A DNA stretch of 61,812 bases from Muribaculaceae bacterium (GTDB taxonomy: Bacteria; Bacteroidota; Bacteroidia; Bacteroidales; Muribaculaceae). Every line of letters starts with the position of its first letter. Positions within the stretch are counted from its first letter, which is position 1. Shown here piece after piece: positions 9,630 to 18,954 of the stretch. The stretch covers positions 1 through 61,812 of the forward strand of contig JAFUKL010000007.1 of NCBI GenBank assembly GCA_017473615.1. Direction: 5' to 3'. Both the position numbers and the translations under genes were made by a program. The notes below the pieces were generated by a model, which was not told where the DNA came from, ran no database searches, and saw nothing but the letters and a program-made list of their open reading frames with translations.

Positions 9630-10142
9630 ATGGAAGGGTTAAAAAGTTTAATTAACAGGAAACGAAAAAGCATATTCATCTTAATCAAGGCATCGGTGTC
9701 GTCGCAAATATCAGCGTGGACCGATTTCTTGATGAGTTTGATTTCCTTTGCTTGGATAGGGCTTGATGCAAAATACGCTGCTGCCGTAGGAGCTATAGCG
9801 GGCGGCGTGGTGAATTGTTGTATTAATTATAAATGGACTTTTAAGGCTGAGGACTGCAGTTATCGCTCGGTAGCGGTGAAGTATTTGCTGGTGTGGCTCG
9901 GCAGTTTTTTCTTTAACGTGTATGGAACAGAGTGGCTCACCGACTTATTGGTGGCATCGGTGTGGCTTGATGAATTGGGTATGTCGGAAGATGTGCGTTT
10001 CACTATTGCGCGTTTGGGTGTATCGCTTGTGGTCTCTTTGTTCTGGAATCTTCTTTTGCAACGATATTTTGTATTCCGCAACGTGAAGTTGAAGGATAAA
10101 ATGTTATGTGTAACCACACGATTGATGAAAAAGCATAAATAA
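9630..10142 (+). CDS. GtrA-family four-helix membrane protein
   Basis: At 170 residues with four hydrophobic segments (about 35-55, 65-85, 95-115 and 130-155) and the typical motif NYKWTF after helix 2 with RYFVF near the end, this fits the GtrA family. These proteins are thought to help move lipid-linked sugars or other polyprenyl-linked groups across the inner membrane. The start ATG at 9630 is 26 bases after the ATP-grasp gene. The inositol phosphate synthase gene comes after a 414-base gap with its own promoter, so a functional link is only suggested. Confidence 0.75.
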   Translation: MEGLKSLINRKRKSIFILIKASVSSQISAWTDFLMSLISFAWIGLDAKYAAAVGAIAGGVVNCCINYKWTFKAEDCSYRSVAVKYLLVWLGSFFFNVYGTEWLTDLLVASVWLDELGMSEDVRFTIARLGVSLVVSLFWNLLLQRYFVFRNVKLKDKMLCVTTRLMKKHK

Positions 10143-10367
10143 TCTGAATACGGTCAATTAAGGGAGAAAAATTGCGAATATTATATTTTGTAATTTTAAC
10201 TAAAAATATGGGTATAAACGCTTAATTTTTGGTTTATTTTACTAAAATGCAGCCTTGTTTGCAGTCTTTAACTTATTTGATAGCAAGAAAATCTTTAAAT
10301 AATTTTTCTAATTGGAAAATACGTAATAATTTTACGCAGATTTTCAGAAGTAGAGTGCAAAAAGAGA

Positions 10368-10397
10368 TTTGTCTCCTTCTCAATATAGGTAATTTTG
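10368..10397 (+). promoter_or_regulatory. Candidate promoter of the inositol phosphate synthase gene
   Basis: In the 414-base gene-free stretch 10143-10556 the best promoter match is TTTG at 10368-10371, 18 bases, then TAATTTTG at 10390-10397. It would give a leader of about 150 bases. The rest of the gap is AT-rich, without convincing hairpins or coding potential, apart from an 18-base sequence at 10157-10174 that recurs at 61593-61610. Confidence 0.45.
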
Positions 10398-10556
10398 ATT
10401 GATGTTTGCCACTTTTCGGCGTTTTGCGGTACAAGAAAACACAGAGTGGTAGGCGTTATTGAAATTGCACTTGTGTGTGAAAGGCGGAATGAATTCTTTT
10501 GCTCTTGAATTGAAAGCGAAATATAATGTAAAACTAATATAATAAAATTAGAAATT

Positions 10557-11864
10557 ATGGAAAAATGTAATGTGCAAAAAGCTGATGGCAAGTTGGGCGT
10601 ATTGGTAGTCGGACTTGGTGCAGTAAGCACAACTTTCATGACCGGTGTGTTGATGGCTCGCAAGGGTTTGGCTAAGCCGGTTGGTTCAATGACTCAATAT
10701 GACAAAATCCGTGTAGGAAGAGGTGCTGACAAGAAGTACCTTAAATACAACGAAATCGTTCCTATGGCTTCTTTGGACGACATCGTATTCGGTGCATGGG
10801 ACGTTTATCCTGCTAATGCCTATGAATCGGCTATACATTGCGAAGTGTTGAAAGAAAAAGATATCGAACCGGTTAAGGACGAATTGGTTAAGATTGTTCC
10901 TATGAAGGCTGCGTTCGACAAGAACTATGCTAAGCGTCTTGAAGGAGATAATGTGAAAGACGTTAAAAATCGTTGGGATATGATGGAGCAAATCCGTGAA
11001 GACATCCGCAACTTCAAGAAGGAAACCGGTGTTTCTCGCGTTGTTGTGCTTTGGGCTGCTTCTACTGAAGTATATGTTCCGGTAAACGAAAAAGTTCACT
11101 ATAAATTGGCTGACCTTGAGGCAGCTATGAAGGCTGACGATAAGGAAAATATTGCACCTTCAATGTGCTATGCTTACGCTGCTTTGGCTGAAGGCGCTCC
11201 ATTCATTATGGGTGCTCCTAATACAACAGTTGATATTCCTGCAATGTGGGAAATGGCAGAAAAGACTAAAATGCCTATCGCAGGTAAAGACTTCAAGACT
11301 GGACAAACTTTGGTTAAGTCAGGTTTCGCTCCTATTATCGGTACACGTATGCTCGGTCTTTCAGGATGGTTCTCAACCAACATCTTGGGTAACCGCGACG
11401 GTCTTGTACTTGATGAACCTGCTAATTTCCGTACTAAAGAAGTTTCCAAACTTTCTACATTGGAATCAATTCTTGTTCCGGAAGAACAGCCGGATTTGTA
11501 TACCGATTACTACCACAAGGTGCGTATCAATTACTATCCGCCGCGCAACGACAATAAGGAAGGTTGGGATAACATTGACATCTTCGGATGGATGGGTTAC
11601 CCGATGCAAATCAAGATTAACTTCCTATGTCGTGACTCAATCTTGGCTGCTCCTCTTTGTCTTGACTTGGTATTGTTGAGTGACCTTGCTGCACGTGCAG
11701 GACGTTGGGGAACACAGCGTTTCTTGAGCTTCTTCTTGAAGAGTCCGCAACATGACTATACTCAGGATGAGGTTCCGGTAAACCACTTGTTCCAGCAGTA
11801 TGTTATGCTTAAGAACGCTATCCGTGAAATGGGTGGTTATGAGGCTGACGAAGAAATCGATTGA
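10557..11864 (+). CDS. ino1: Inositol-3-phosphate synthase (MIPS)
   Basis: This NAD-dependent isomerase turns glucose 6-phosphate into 1L-myo-inositol 1-phosphate, the entry step for inositol lipids. The N-terminal GVLVVGLGAVSTTF is the NAD-binding loop; VLWAASTEVY, FIMGAPNTTVD, IAGKDFKTGQT and GWFSTNILGNRDG are core motifs of the MIPS family. At 435 residues it is the size of the prokaryotic enzymes. Some Bacteroides species place MIPS in an inositol-lipid gene cluster, but here no CDP-alcohol phosphatidyltransferase or phosphatase lies next to it. It has its own terminator at 11891. Confidence 0.95.
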   Translation: MEKCNVQKADGKLGVLVVGLGAVSTTFMTGVLMARKGLAKPVGSMTQYDKIRVGRGADKKYLKYNEIVPMASLDDIVFGAWDVYPANAYESAIHCEVLKEKDIEPVKDELVKIVPMKAAFDKNYAKRLEGDNVKDVKNRWDMMEQIREDIRNFKKETGVSRVVVLWAASTEVYVPVNEKVHYKLADLEAAMKADDKENIAPSMCYAYAALAEGAPFIMGAPNTTVDIPAMWEMAEKTKMPIAGKDFKTGQTLVKSGFAPIIGTRMLGLSGWFSTNILGNRDGLVLDEPANFRTKEVSKLSTLESILVPEEQPDLYTDYYHKVRINYYPPRNDNKEGWDNIDIFGWMGYPMQIKINFLCRDSILAAPLCLDLVLLSDLAARAGRWGTQRFLSFFLKSPQHDYTQDEVPVNHLFQQYVMLKNAIREMGGYEADEEID

Positions 11865-11890
11865 TTTTTTTAATATGACAGATATTTTAA

Positions 11891-11923
11891 AGAGACGCAG
11901 CAAAGGTTGCGTCTCTTTTTTTT
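11891..11923 (+). terminator. Intrinsic terminator after inositol phosphate synthase
   Basis: A perfect 9-bp stem (AGAGACGCA with TGCGTCTCT) with an 8-base loop is followed by a run of T, 27 bases after the stop codon. Confidence 0.88.
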
Positions 11924-11935
11924 GTGTTGTTTGGG

Positions 11936-11966
11936 TTGTGTTATAATAAAAATATATCTATCTTTG
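11936..11966 (+). promoter_or_regulatory. Promoter of the Wzc-type kinase gene
   Basis: TTG at 11936-11938, 20 bases and TATCTTTG at 11959-11966 fit the Bacteroidota -33/-7 consensus closely. The predicted leader to the start at 12102 is about 130 bases and contains one small hairpin (ATGCG-ttac-CGCAT near 11995-12008). Confidence 0.72.
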
Positions 11967-12101
11967 TGAATAATATAGTAATATAAGGGTAGTATGCGTT
12001 ACCGCATGGTGTTATTGGATGGCAGATAGGTGGTGTGAATATAAAAATACCTCTCTGTTATGTCGATGATGTTTGCCGGTTAATTTAAATAATTATTTGG
12101 A

Positions 12102-14495
12102 ATGCAGGAGTTTGAAAATAGTCAGGTAGAAAGCGGAGAAGTGGGAAATGAAATATCTATGCGTGAATTCTTCTCGGCGTGTTTAAAACATTGGGTTTGG
12201 TTTGCCGTGTCTATTGTAGTGTGTGCGGCATTGGCATTGTTATATGCCAAGTCGAAGATGCAGTCCTATAGTTCTACGGCGTATATTTTGATAAAATCAA
12301 GCGATGGAGCGGGTGGAAACAGTGCTGCCGCTGTATTCTCGGATTTGGGATTCACTTCGCCTAACAATTGGTATGCCGTAGAGAATGAAATTTATGTGCT
12401 GAAGTCTACCCAACTTATGGATGAAGTTGTGGAGAAATTGCGCATAAACAATTTATATTTCGTTCAGCGAGGATTGCGTAAAGTTAATATCTACGGTAAG
12501 AATCCGATAGAAGTGCAACTTGAATCAAGTATTAAATATACCAAGAGACCTAAGGAAATAACCGTATGTCCTATAAGCGAAACCGAGTATGAGTATGAAA
12601 CCGACAGCATTTCATGGACTAAAGCTGTTTATGGAGAAATACTGAAGACCGAGTTCGGAGACGTTAAGGTTGTTAAAACACCGTTTTTCACTGACGGCTC
12701 GATAGACGAACCTGTCTATGTAAATGTCAATAGCGTACATGGACAAGCAGTTTCTTTTTGTAAAATACTTGAAGTGAAGAAAGCCGACAAGGATGCCGTG
12801 GTATTGCAATTGTCTTTCACTGGAAGCAATTTCGGAATGTGTAAAGATGTTCTTGACAACCTGATTATTGCCTATAATGAAGATGTAATAAATGACAAGA
12901 ATCGTGTGGCACTTGCTACAGAAACTTTCATTGTGGAACGAATAAATGCCATCAGTAAGGATTTGGGTGGTATCGATACTCAAATCGAACGGTTGAAAGT
13001 GGCAAATAAAATGCCTGACTTGCAGACTGCTGCCGGTGCGTATGTAGGTGAAGGCTCCAAGTATGCCGAGAATGTGGCAGAGGCTGAAATGCAGTTATCG
13101 CTTGCCCAATATGTCAAGGAATATATAGGCAAGATGAAAGAGAATGACCTTATTCCGGCAAATACGGGAATCGCCGATATGGGCATTAACAGCATGATAG
13201 AATCTTATAACAAGGAATTCCTTGAATATTCAAAGATGGCTGCAACGTCGGGTGCTGCCAATCCGGTAATGATAGAAAAAGGTAAAGCTCTTGCCACAAT
13301 GCGTGACAATATAATACGCTCAGTGACAAATTATTGCAAAACGATGGAGATAAAAGTGGCTAAAGCCCGGGCGCAAGAGAATGTGGTAACTCGCCGAATT
13401 GCATCGGTTCCTGAGCAAGAAAAAGAGATAAGCGATGTTTTGCGTCAGCAGAAGATTAAAGAGCAACTTTATCTGTACTTGCTGAATAAGCGCGAGGAAA
13501 ATGCTCTGCAATTAGCCGTTACCGAACCCGACGGAAAAGTTATAGAGCATGCCGGCGGAGACTCCGAGCCTGTATCGCCTCGCACTTTATATATCTTGGC
13601 TATAGGTGTGTTCTTGGGACTTCTTATACCTGCGGGAATAATATATGTTATATTCTGGATAAGAATGTTGGATATGAAAGTGCGTCGTATATCCGATATA
13701 GAATCGGTGTGTGATGTGCCTATTCTTGGCGAATTGCCGTCAAAGGGGAAAGAACTTGTCGGTGAGGAAGTCGTTGTGAATGAGACCGGAGTGGATCCTA
13801 TGAGTGAAGCTTTCCGTATCGTGCGCGGAAATATTGATTATATGCTTGAAGAGCGCAAAGACGGAATAGGAAAGGTTATTCAGTTTACTTCCACAATTCC
13901 TAATGAAGGAAAAAGTTTTGCAGCAGTGAATCTTGCTTTGACCTCGGCTCAGTTCGGGAAAAAAGTGGTGGCTGTCGATTTAGATTTGAGAAAAGGTAAT
14001 TTCTCAAAGTATATAGGCATGAGTACATTGAAGGGGGTAAGCTCGTACTTGTCGGGTAAAACAGATAATGTAGATGAAATTATAGAGAAAGGAAAGTTGC
14101 ACCATAACCTTGATACCATAAGTCTTGGCGCAATACCGCCTAACCCGGCTCAACTATTGCTTAACAGCCGATTTGTGGAAATGATACAGTACTTACGGGA
14201 GAGATATGACTATGTTATCTTGGATACTGTTCCTTATGGGCTTGTAGTGGATTCTTCTATTGTCAACCGAAGTGTGGATATGACGATATACGTCATGCGT
14301 GCCGGTATGGTGGATAAGCGTTATCTTGTGGAACTTGACAAGATGTATAATGATAATAAGATAAAAAATATGTCGTTCTTGCTTACCGATGTACCTATGG
14401 ATCGTAACCGTCACGGATACGGGTATGGTTACGGATATGGCTACGGTTACGGAGTGGAACGTAAAAAACGTAAAAGAAGATTCGGTATCAGATAA
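12102..14495 (+). CDS. Wzc-type polysaccharide co-polymerase and tyrosine autokinase
   Basis: This inner-membrane protein controls chain length and export of surface polysaccharide. A Wzz domain begins near residue 20 with a membrane helix (WVWFAVSIVVCAALALLYA). A long coiled periplasmic part of GNVR type ends around residue 490, followed by a second helix (LYILAIGVFLGLLIPAGIIYVIF). The cytoplasmic BY-kinase domain has Walker A STIPNEGKSFAA, Walker A' VVAVDLDLRKG and Walker B YDYVILDTVPYG. The tail at 14415-14453 codes for six Gly-Tyr pairs before a basic end, matching the tyrosine cluster that these kinases autophosphorylate. No export lipoprotein lies next to it; candidates are about 30 kb away at 43969. 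Confidence 0.9.
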   Translation: MQEFENSQVESGEVGNEISMREFFSACLKHWVWFAVSIVVCAALALLYAKSKMQSYSSTAYILIKSSDGAGGNSAAAVFSDLGFTSPNNWYAVENEIYVLKSTQLMDEVVEKLRINNLYFVQRGLRKVNIYGKNPIEVQLESSIKYTKRPKEITVCPISETEYEYETDSISWTKAVYGEILKTEFGDVKVVKTPFFTDGSIDEPVYVNVNSVHGQAVSFCKILEVKKADKDAVVLQLSFTGSNFGMCKDVLDNLIIAYNEDVINDKNRVALATETFIVERINAISKDLGGIDTQIERLKVANKMPDLQTAAGAYVGEGSKYAENVAEAEMQLSLAQYVKEYIGKMKENDLIPANTGIADMGINSMIESYNKEFLEYSKMAATSGAANPVMIEKGKALATMRDNIIRSVTNYCKTMEIKVAKARAQENVVTRRIASVPEQEKEISDVLRQQKIKEQLYLYLLNKREENALQLAVTEPDGKVIEHAGGDSEPVSPRTLYILAIGVFLGLLIPAGIIYVIFWIRMLDMKVRRISDIESVCDVPILGELPSKGKELVGEEVVVNETGVDPMSEAFRIVRGNIDYMLEERKDGIGKVIQFTSTIPNEGKSFAAVNLALTSAQFGKKVVAVDLDLRKGNFSKYIGMSTLKGVSSYLSGKTDNVDEIIEKGKLHHNLDTISLGAIPPNPAQLLLNSRFVEMIQYLRERYDYVILDTVPYGLVVDSSIVNRSVDMTIYVMRAGMVDKRYLVELDKMYNDNKIKNMSFLLTDVPMDRNRHGYGYGYGYGYGYGVERKKRKRRFGIR

Positions 14496-14496
14496 T

Positions 14497-14530
14497 GATA
14501 AATCCCCGGGGTAACTTGGGGTTTGTCATT
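14497..14530 (+). terminator. Possible weak terminator after the Wzc-type gene
   Basis: A 10-bp stem including two G-U pairs (GATAAATCCC at 14497-14506 with GGGGTTTGTC at 14518-14527) follows the stop codon, but only a short T stretch comes after it. Termination may be partial. Confidence 0.5.
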
Positions 14531-14576
14531 TAGATAGCGAGATGAGTTTATATTTTCATCGTATATTTCAACTATT

Positions 14577-14906
14577 ATGATAGTATATAATACAACCTAT
14601 AGTGTAAATAATGATACAGCCGTGGCATTCATAAAATGGTTACGCAGCCGTTACATTCCGGATGCTGTTGCGGGCGAAGTACTGAAAGAGCCGCGCCTTG
14701 CGCATTTGATGGTGGAAAATGATGGTAAAAGCAACAGCTTTTCTTTGCAATTCACGGTAGAAAATGTAGACGTGCTTGAAAAGTGGTATCATAAGTGCGG
14801 GGCTGAATTGCTACATGAAATGGAGACGCTTTTCGGGCAGAAAGTGGTGGGTTTTACCACCATAATGACTGTGATGGACATCAAGCACACCGATGGAAGG
14901 TTGTGA
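14577..14906 (+). CDS. DUF4286 family protein
   Basis: This 109-residue protein starts [13 protein letters not shown] and contains the pattern [11 protein letters not shown], which I associate with the small DUF4286 family common in Bacteroidota. It has no signal peptide or membrane segment. It overlaps the next gene, ruvC, by 14 bases, so the two are translated from one message. Its role is unknown; coupling to ruvC is conserved-looking context rather than evidence of a shared function. Confidence 0.75.
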   Translation: MIVYNTTYSVNNDTAVAFIKWLRSRYIPDAVAGEVLKEPRLAHLMVENDGKSNSFSLQFTVENVDVLEKWYHKCGAELLHEMETLFGQKVVGFTTIMTVMDIKHTDGRL

Positions 14907-15453
14907 ACGTATAATAATAGGTATTGACCCGGGAACGAATGTAATGGGTTATGGCATTCTTGGGGTAAAAAATAAAAAACCAGAGCTTATAGCGATGGGG
15001 GTAATCAAGTTGAATAAGTTTGACGACCATTATTTGCGCTTAAGACGAATTTCAGAGCGTGTTACCGGGCTTATCAAGCAATATCTGCCTGATGAAATGG
15101 CGATAGAAGCACCGTTTTTCGGTAAAAATGTACAATCTATGCTTAAATTGGGAAGAGCGCAAGGAGTGGCTATGGCTGCTGCGCTTGTCAGGGATATTCC
15201 CATAGCCGAATACGAACCCCGCAAAATCAAGATGGCTATAACCGGAAACGGAGCTGCTTCTAAAGAACAGGTCGCAGAGATGTTGCGTCGCACTTTAAGT
15301 ATTCCAAAAGAGGAAATGCCTGATTTCCTTGATGCCACCGATGCCCTTGCTGCTGCACTGTGTCATTTCTATGAGTCTTCCAAGCCTTTGGTAGAGAAAG
15401 GATGTCGCTCATGGAAAGAATTTATATCAAAGAATCCTGACAGGGTGAAATAA
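14893..15453 (+). CDS. ruvC: Crossover junction endodeoxyribonuclease RuvC
   Basis: RuvC cuts Holliday junctions after RuvAB branch migration. The acidic active-site residues are visible: Asp in [14 protein letters not shown], Glu in [11 protein letters not shown] and the Asp pair in [28 protein letters not shown] and [12 protein letters not shown] are also family motifs. The length of 186 residues is normal. The start ATG lies inside the DUF4286 gene. Confidence 0.95.
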   Translation: MEGCERIIIGIDPGTNVMGYGILGVKNKKPELIAMGVIKLNKFDDHYLRLRRISERVTGLIKQYLPDEMAIEAPFFGKNVQSMLKLGRAQGVAMAAALVRDIPIAEYEPRKIKMAITGNGAASKEQVAEMLRRTLSIPKEEMPDFLDATDALAAALCHFYESSKPLVEKGCRSWKEFISKNPDRVK

Positions 15454-15516
15454 TCAAAACATCTTCTAACATTGAATTAATGTTTATCTTGTTATGTGAA
15501 TGTTAAAAACTTATGC

Positions 15517-15524
15517 TATCTTTG
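15517..15524 (+). promoter_or_regulatory. -7 element of the TonB-dependent receptor promoter
   Basis: TATCTTTG matches the Bacteroidota -7 consensus. The nearest upstream TTG (15489) is 25 bases away, too far for a good -33 element. The leader of about 130 bases before the start at 15657 contains an imperfect hairpin (AACAAACTC with GAGTTGTT, around 15548-15573). Confidence 0.5.
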
Positions 15525-15656
15525 CGATGTGAATAGAGAGAATATATAACAAACTCCTAATATAGAGTTGTTGAAAATATTCATAGAAATCTTATCGAAA
15601 TAAATTTAAACAATTTCTAATAAACATCTTTATTATTAATTTCATTAATTAAAATT

Positions 15657-18600
15657 ATGATTAAAAATTTAAAGACGTTGCTGAGCTTGGTAATGCTTAT
15701 GTTTGCTATAGGCGTGAACGCACAAGTGACGACTTCATCTATTAGCGGTATTGTAGTAGATGAAAAAAGTTTCCCATTGACCGGTGCAACCGTTGAAGCC
15801 AAACATACTCCTTCGGGGACGCTTTATGGGGCTGTTGCCAATCTTGACGGGCGTTACACCATTCAAGGTATGCGTACCGGTGGACCTTACACAGTGAAAG
15901 TATCTTTTATAGGCTATAAGTCTGTTGTTTACAACGACATATATCTTCAATTGGGTAATGTGACAACAGTTGATGCCGCACTTGAACCTTCTGCCAACTC
16001 TCTTGACGAAGTGGTGGTTGTAGGGCAGGCTGCTGCTCAGGCAGGCGCATCTCGCAACTTCAGCTTGGCAAAGATTCAGGGTACTCCTACTGTTGATAGA
16101 AACTTGTATGACATTGTTAAGAATATGCCGGTTGCCGAGACATTTAAGGATGGCGGTATTTCATTTGCAGGAACCAACAATCGTTATAACAGTTTCCAGA
16201 TTGACGGTGCGGTAAGCAACGATGTATTCGGTTTGGCTGCCAGCGGAACGAATGGAGGTCAGGCTAATGCTAATCCTATATCATTGGATGCAATCCAAGA
16301 AATACAGGTTGTCGTAGCTCCTTTTGACGTACGTCAAGGCGGGTTTACGGGCGGTGGTATAAATGCTATCACCAAGCAAGGTAATAATGAATACCATGCT
16401 TCGTTCTATACATATTACCATAATCAGAATTTTTATGGTCGCCATGACGCCGCTAATGATTACAAGTATTCAAAACTTACGAAACAAAACCTTACGACAA
16501 TAGGAGGAAGCATAAGCGGTCCTATCGTCAAGGATAAGTTGTTCTATTTCTTGAATATTGAGAATACTAAGGAAAGTACTCCTGCAGGCTATTATCCCGG
16601 ATACAACGACCGCAGCCTATCTCCTGAAACTGCACAACAAATTGTGGATCGCTATGAACAGATTACCGGTATACGCGAATCTTATGGCAAGCGTGATATA
16701 TCACGTAAAGATTTCAGCCTTTTGGCACGTGTCGATTGGAATATAAACAAAAATCATAAGTTGGCTTTACGCTATCAGCATATTAATGCTTATAATGAGG
16801 CATATAAGTCTTCTTCTTCGGTTTATTATTTCAATAATTCAAGTTACCGTTATAATAACAATACCAATTCGTTTGTTGCAGAGTTAAACTCTCAAATGGG
16901 TGATTTGTTCAACGAATTGCGTTTGTCTTATAATCGTGTAAGGGATGATCGTGTAGTACCTTATGAGGGTCCGCTTGTGTATCTAACAGGTATTCCGGCT
17001 CAAGATCCTGCCAATACATTAAATGTATGGATAGGTTCTGAAGCATCTTCAACTGCCAATCATGTGCATCAAGATGTGTACACTGTTGAGGATAACTTGA
17101 CATGGTATAAGGGTCGTCACACATTCACCGTGGGTACACACAATGAATTCTTCAAGTTAAATAACTTGTTTATTCAATATGTTACCGGGGCGTGGGCATA
17201 TTCATCGGTAGAGAATTTTATAAATGATAAGTCAAATACATATTTCTTTAATTGTACCGACCCTTCAGTAACCGATGGCAATTTGAGATATGCACCTACA
17301 GCAAAAGCCGGTCAGTTTGGTCTGTATGTACAGGATAAATTTGATGTTAACAGAAATCTACAGTTGACTTACGGATTGCGTGCCGATGTACCGGTACTCT
17401 TCAATGAACCTACGGTAAATCATGCTTTCAATGCGTTTGCAACATTAAACCGTCTCGGTGTGCGTCAAGGCGAAATGCCTGGTGCTAAAGTGATGCTGTC
17501 TCCGCGTATTGGTTTCCGTTGGTATACCGACAACAGTCATAAGACGTTGATTCGTGGCGGTGTTGGTTTGTTTACCGGACGTGTACCGTTTGTGTGGCTT
17601 GTAAATGCGTATAATAATAACGGTATCGAACAAACAGGAATGTCGGTGTATAATGCCGCAGATATTCCTGCAATAACGACAAATACATCTTCACTTGCCG
17701 ATTACTTAGGTGAGCAACCATCTCCGAATATTGTTACAATATCTAAGAAATTCCGCTATCCGCAAGTATTGCGTGTGAATCTTGCATGGGAACAGAAATT
17801 GCCTTATGATATCAACTTTACGTTGGAAGGTCTTTATTCAAAGACATTCAACAATATATATTTCCGTAATGTAGCGTTAAAAGAGACTGCCAAGATTTAT
17901 GCCGTGCCGGGTGTTGATGCATCGATTGCTCCTTATTTCTCTTCAGACAGAAGTTATGCGTCTATAATAAATACAGAAAATACCAATAAGGGTTATTCTT
18001 ACAATATTTCGGCAATTCTTGAAAAACGTTTTAATTTCGGTTTGGATGTAATGGCATCTTATACCTACGGACGTTCAAAGTCGGTAAATGATGGAACGTC
18101 ATCAGTCGCATTGTCCAACTGGCAAAAGTGCTATAGTGTGAACACTAATGCTCCTGAATTATCGTTCTCTTCATTTGACCATCCTCATAAGGTTGTAGTA
18201 TCATTGGGATATACAACGCCAAAATATGCTAATGGATGGTTGCAATCATCACTTTCTGTAATTTATAACGGAACTACCGGTATGCGCTATAGCTTGACAA
18301 TGAGTGAAAGCAAAGATTTCAATGGTGACGGAAGAAAAGGAAACTCACTTATGTATATTCCTACCGATGCGGAAATCGATATGATGAATTTTGTAGACAT
18401 GACTGCAAAGGATGGCTCTGTTATCAAGTCGGTAGAGCAACAGCGTACAGAGTTTAAACAATTCTGCGGTACTGATGATTATGCAAAGAATCATCGCGGT
18501 CAATATGCCGTGCGTAATTCTAATATCGCACCATGGGAAAACCGTATAGATTTGCATTTTGCGCAGGATATATTCTTGTTGAAGAATCGTGGAAGCAAGA

Positions 18601-18827
18601 TTCAATTTACATTTGATGTTATGAATTTTGCCAATATGCTTAATAAAGAATGGGGTGTACATTATGCTACTGCTTATGTCGTGACGCCGCTTACTGTAAC
18701 AGGCGTAGCAAAGGGTGCTGATGGAAACTATGCTCCTACTTATCAGGTGAATACCAACACAAAGCCTACAAAGGATAATTTGGCTTCTCGTTGGCATGCT
18801 CAAGTAGGTGTTAAGCTTACGTTCTAA
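15657..18827 (+). CDS. Oar-like TonB-dependent outer membrane receptor
   Basis: A signal peptide (MIKNLKTLLSLVMLMFAIGVNA) precedes a carboxypeptidase-regulatory-like domain (ISGIVVDEKSFPLTGATV to SFIGYKSV, residues about 25-105). A TonB-box-like LDEVVVVGQ, a plug region with the IDGAVSNDVFG segment, and a long beta-barrel ending in an aromatic residue (VGVKLTF) follow. At 1056 residues it resembles Oar-type receptors rather than SusC, and no SusD-like lipoprotein gene follows, so glycan uptake is less likely. It probably imports a peptide or other ligand, or has an adhesin-like role. It is a single-gene unit with its own terminator. Confidence 0.85.
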   Translation: MIKNLKTLLSLVMLMFAIGVNAQVTTSSISGIVVDEKSFPLTGATVEAKHTPSGTLYGAVANLDGRYTIQGMRTGGPYTVKVSFIGYKSVVYNDIYLQLGNVTTVDAALEPSANSLDEVVVVGQAAAQAGASRNFSLAKIQGTPTVDRNLYDIVKNMPVAETFKDGGISFAGTNNRYNSFQIDGAVSNDVFGLAASGTNGGQANANPISLDAIQEIQVVVAPFDVRQGGFTGGGINAITKQGNNEYHASFYTYYHNQNFYGRHDAANDYKYSKLTKQNLTTIGGSISGPIVKDKLFYFLNIENTKESTPAGYYPGYNDRSLSPETAQQIVDRYEQITGIRESYGKRDISRKDFSLLARVDWNINKNHKLALRYQHINAYNEAYKSSSSVYYFNNSSYRYNNNTNSFVAELNSQMGDLFNELRLSYNRVRDDRVVPYEGPLVYLTGIPAQDPANTLNVWIGSEASSTANHVHQDVYTVEDNLTWYKGRHTFTVGTHNEFFKLNNLFIQYVTGAWAYSSVENFINDKSNTYFFNCTDPSVTDGNLRYAPTAKAGQFGLYVQDKFDVNRNLQLTYGLRADVPVLFNEPTVNHAFNAFATLNRLGVRQGEMPGAKVMLSPRIGFRWYTDNSHKTLIRGGVGLFTGRVPFVWLVNAYNNNGIEQTGMSVYNAADIPAITTNTSSLADYLGEQPSPNIVTISKKFRYPQVLRVNLAWEQKLPYDINFTLEGLYSKTFNNIYFRNVALKETAKIYAVPGVDASIAPYFSSDRSYASIINTENTNKGYSYNISAILEKRFNFGLDVMASYTYGRSKSVNDGTSSVALSNWQKCYSVNTNAPELSFSSFDHPHKVVVSLGYTTPKYANGWLQSSLSVIYNGTTGMRYSLTMSESKDFNGDGRKGNSLMYIPTDAEIDMMNFVDMTAKDGSVIKSVEQQRTEFKQFCGTDDYAKNHRGQYAVRNSNIAPWENRIDLHFAQDIFLLKNRGSKIQFTFDVMNFANMLNKEWGVHYATAYVVTPLTVTGVAKGADGNYAPTYQVNTNTKPTKDNLASRWHAQVGVKLTF

Positions 18828-18854
18828 ACATGGCAAACGGAAGAGTATAACGAT

Positions 18855-18887
18855 AAAAGGCGATCTCAATGTGGAGGTCGCCTTTTT
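18855..18887 (+). terminator. Intrinsic terminator after the TonB-dependent receptor
   Basis: A 13-bp stem with one G-U pair (AAAAGGCGATCTC with GAGGTCGCCTTTT) and a 6-base loop is followed by T residues. Because ychF converges on it from the right, the A-rich left arm could also act on the reverse strand. Confidence 0.85.
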
Positions 18888-18954
18888 GCTTTTAAGAGGG
18901 CTGATAGTGCTAAGCCCGGTTTTGAAAAATTGCGGTATAAAAACTTATTATGCT

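Noticed and set aside
15657-18827. SusC/SusD glycan-uptake locus
   Set aside because: There is no SusD-like lipoprotein, no glycan-degrading enzyme and no linked sensor next to the receptor, which is closer to Oar-type proteins.
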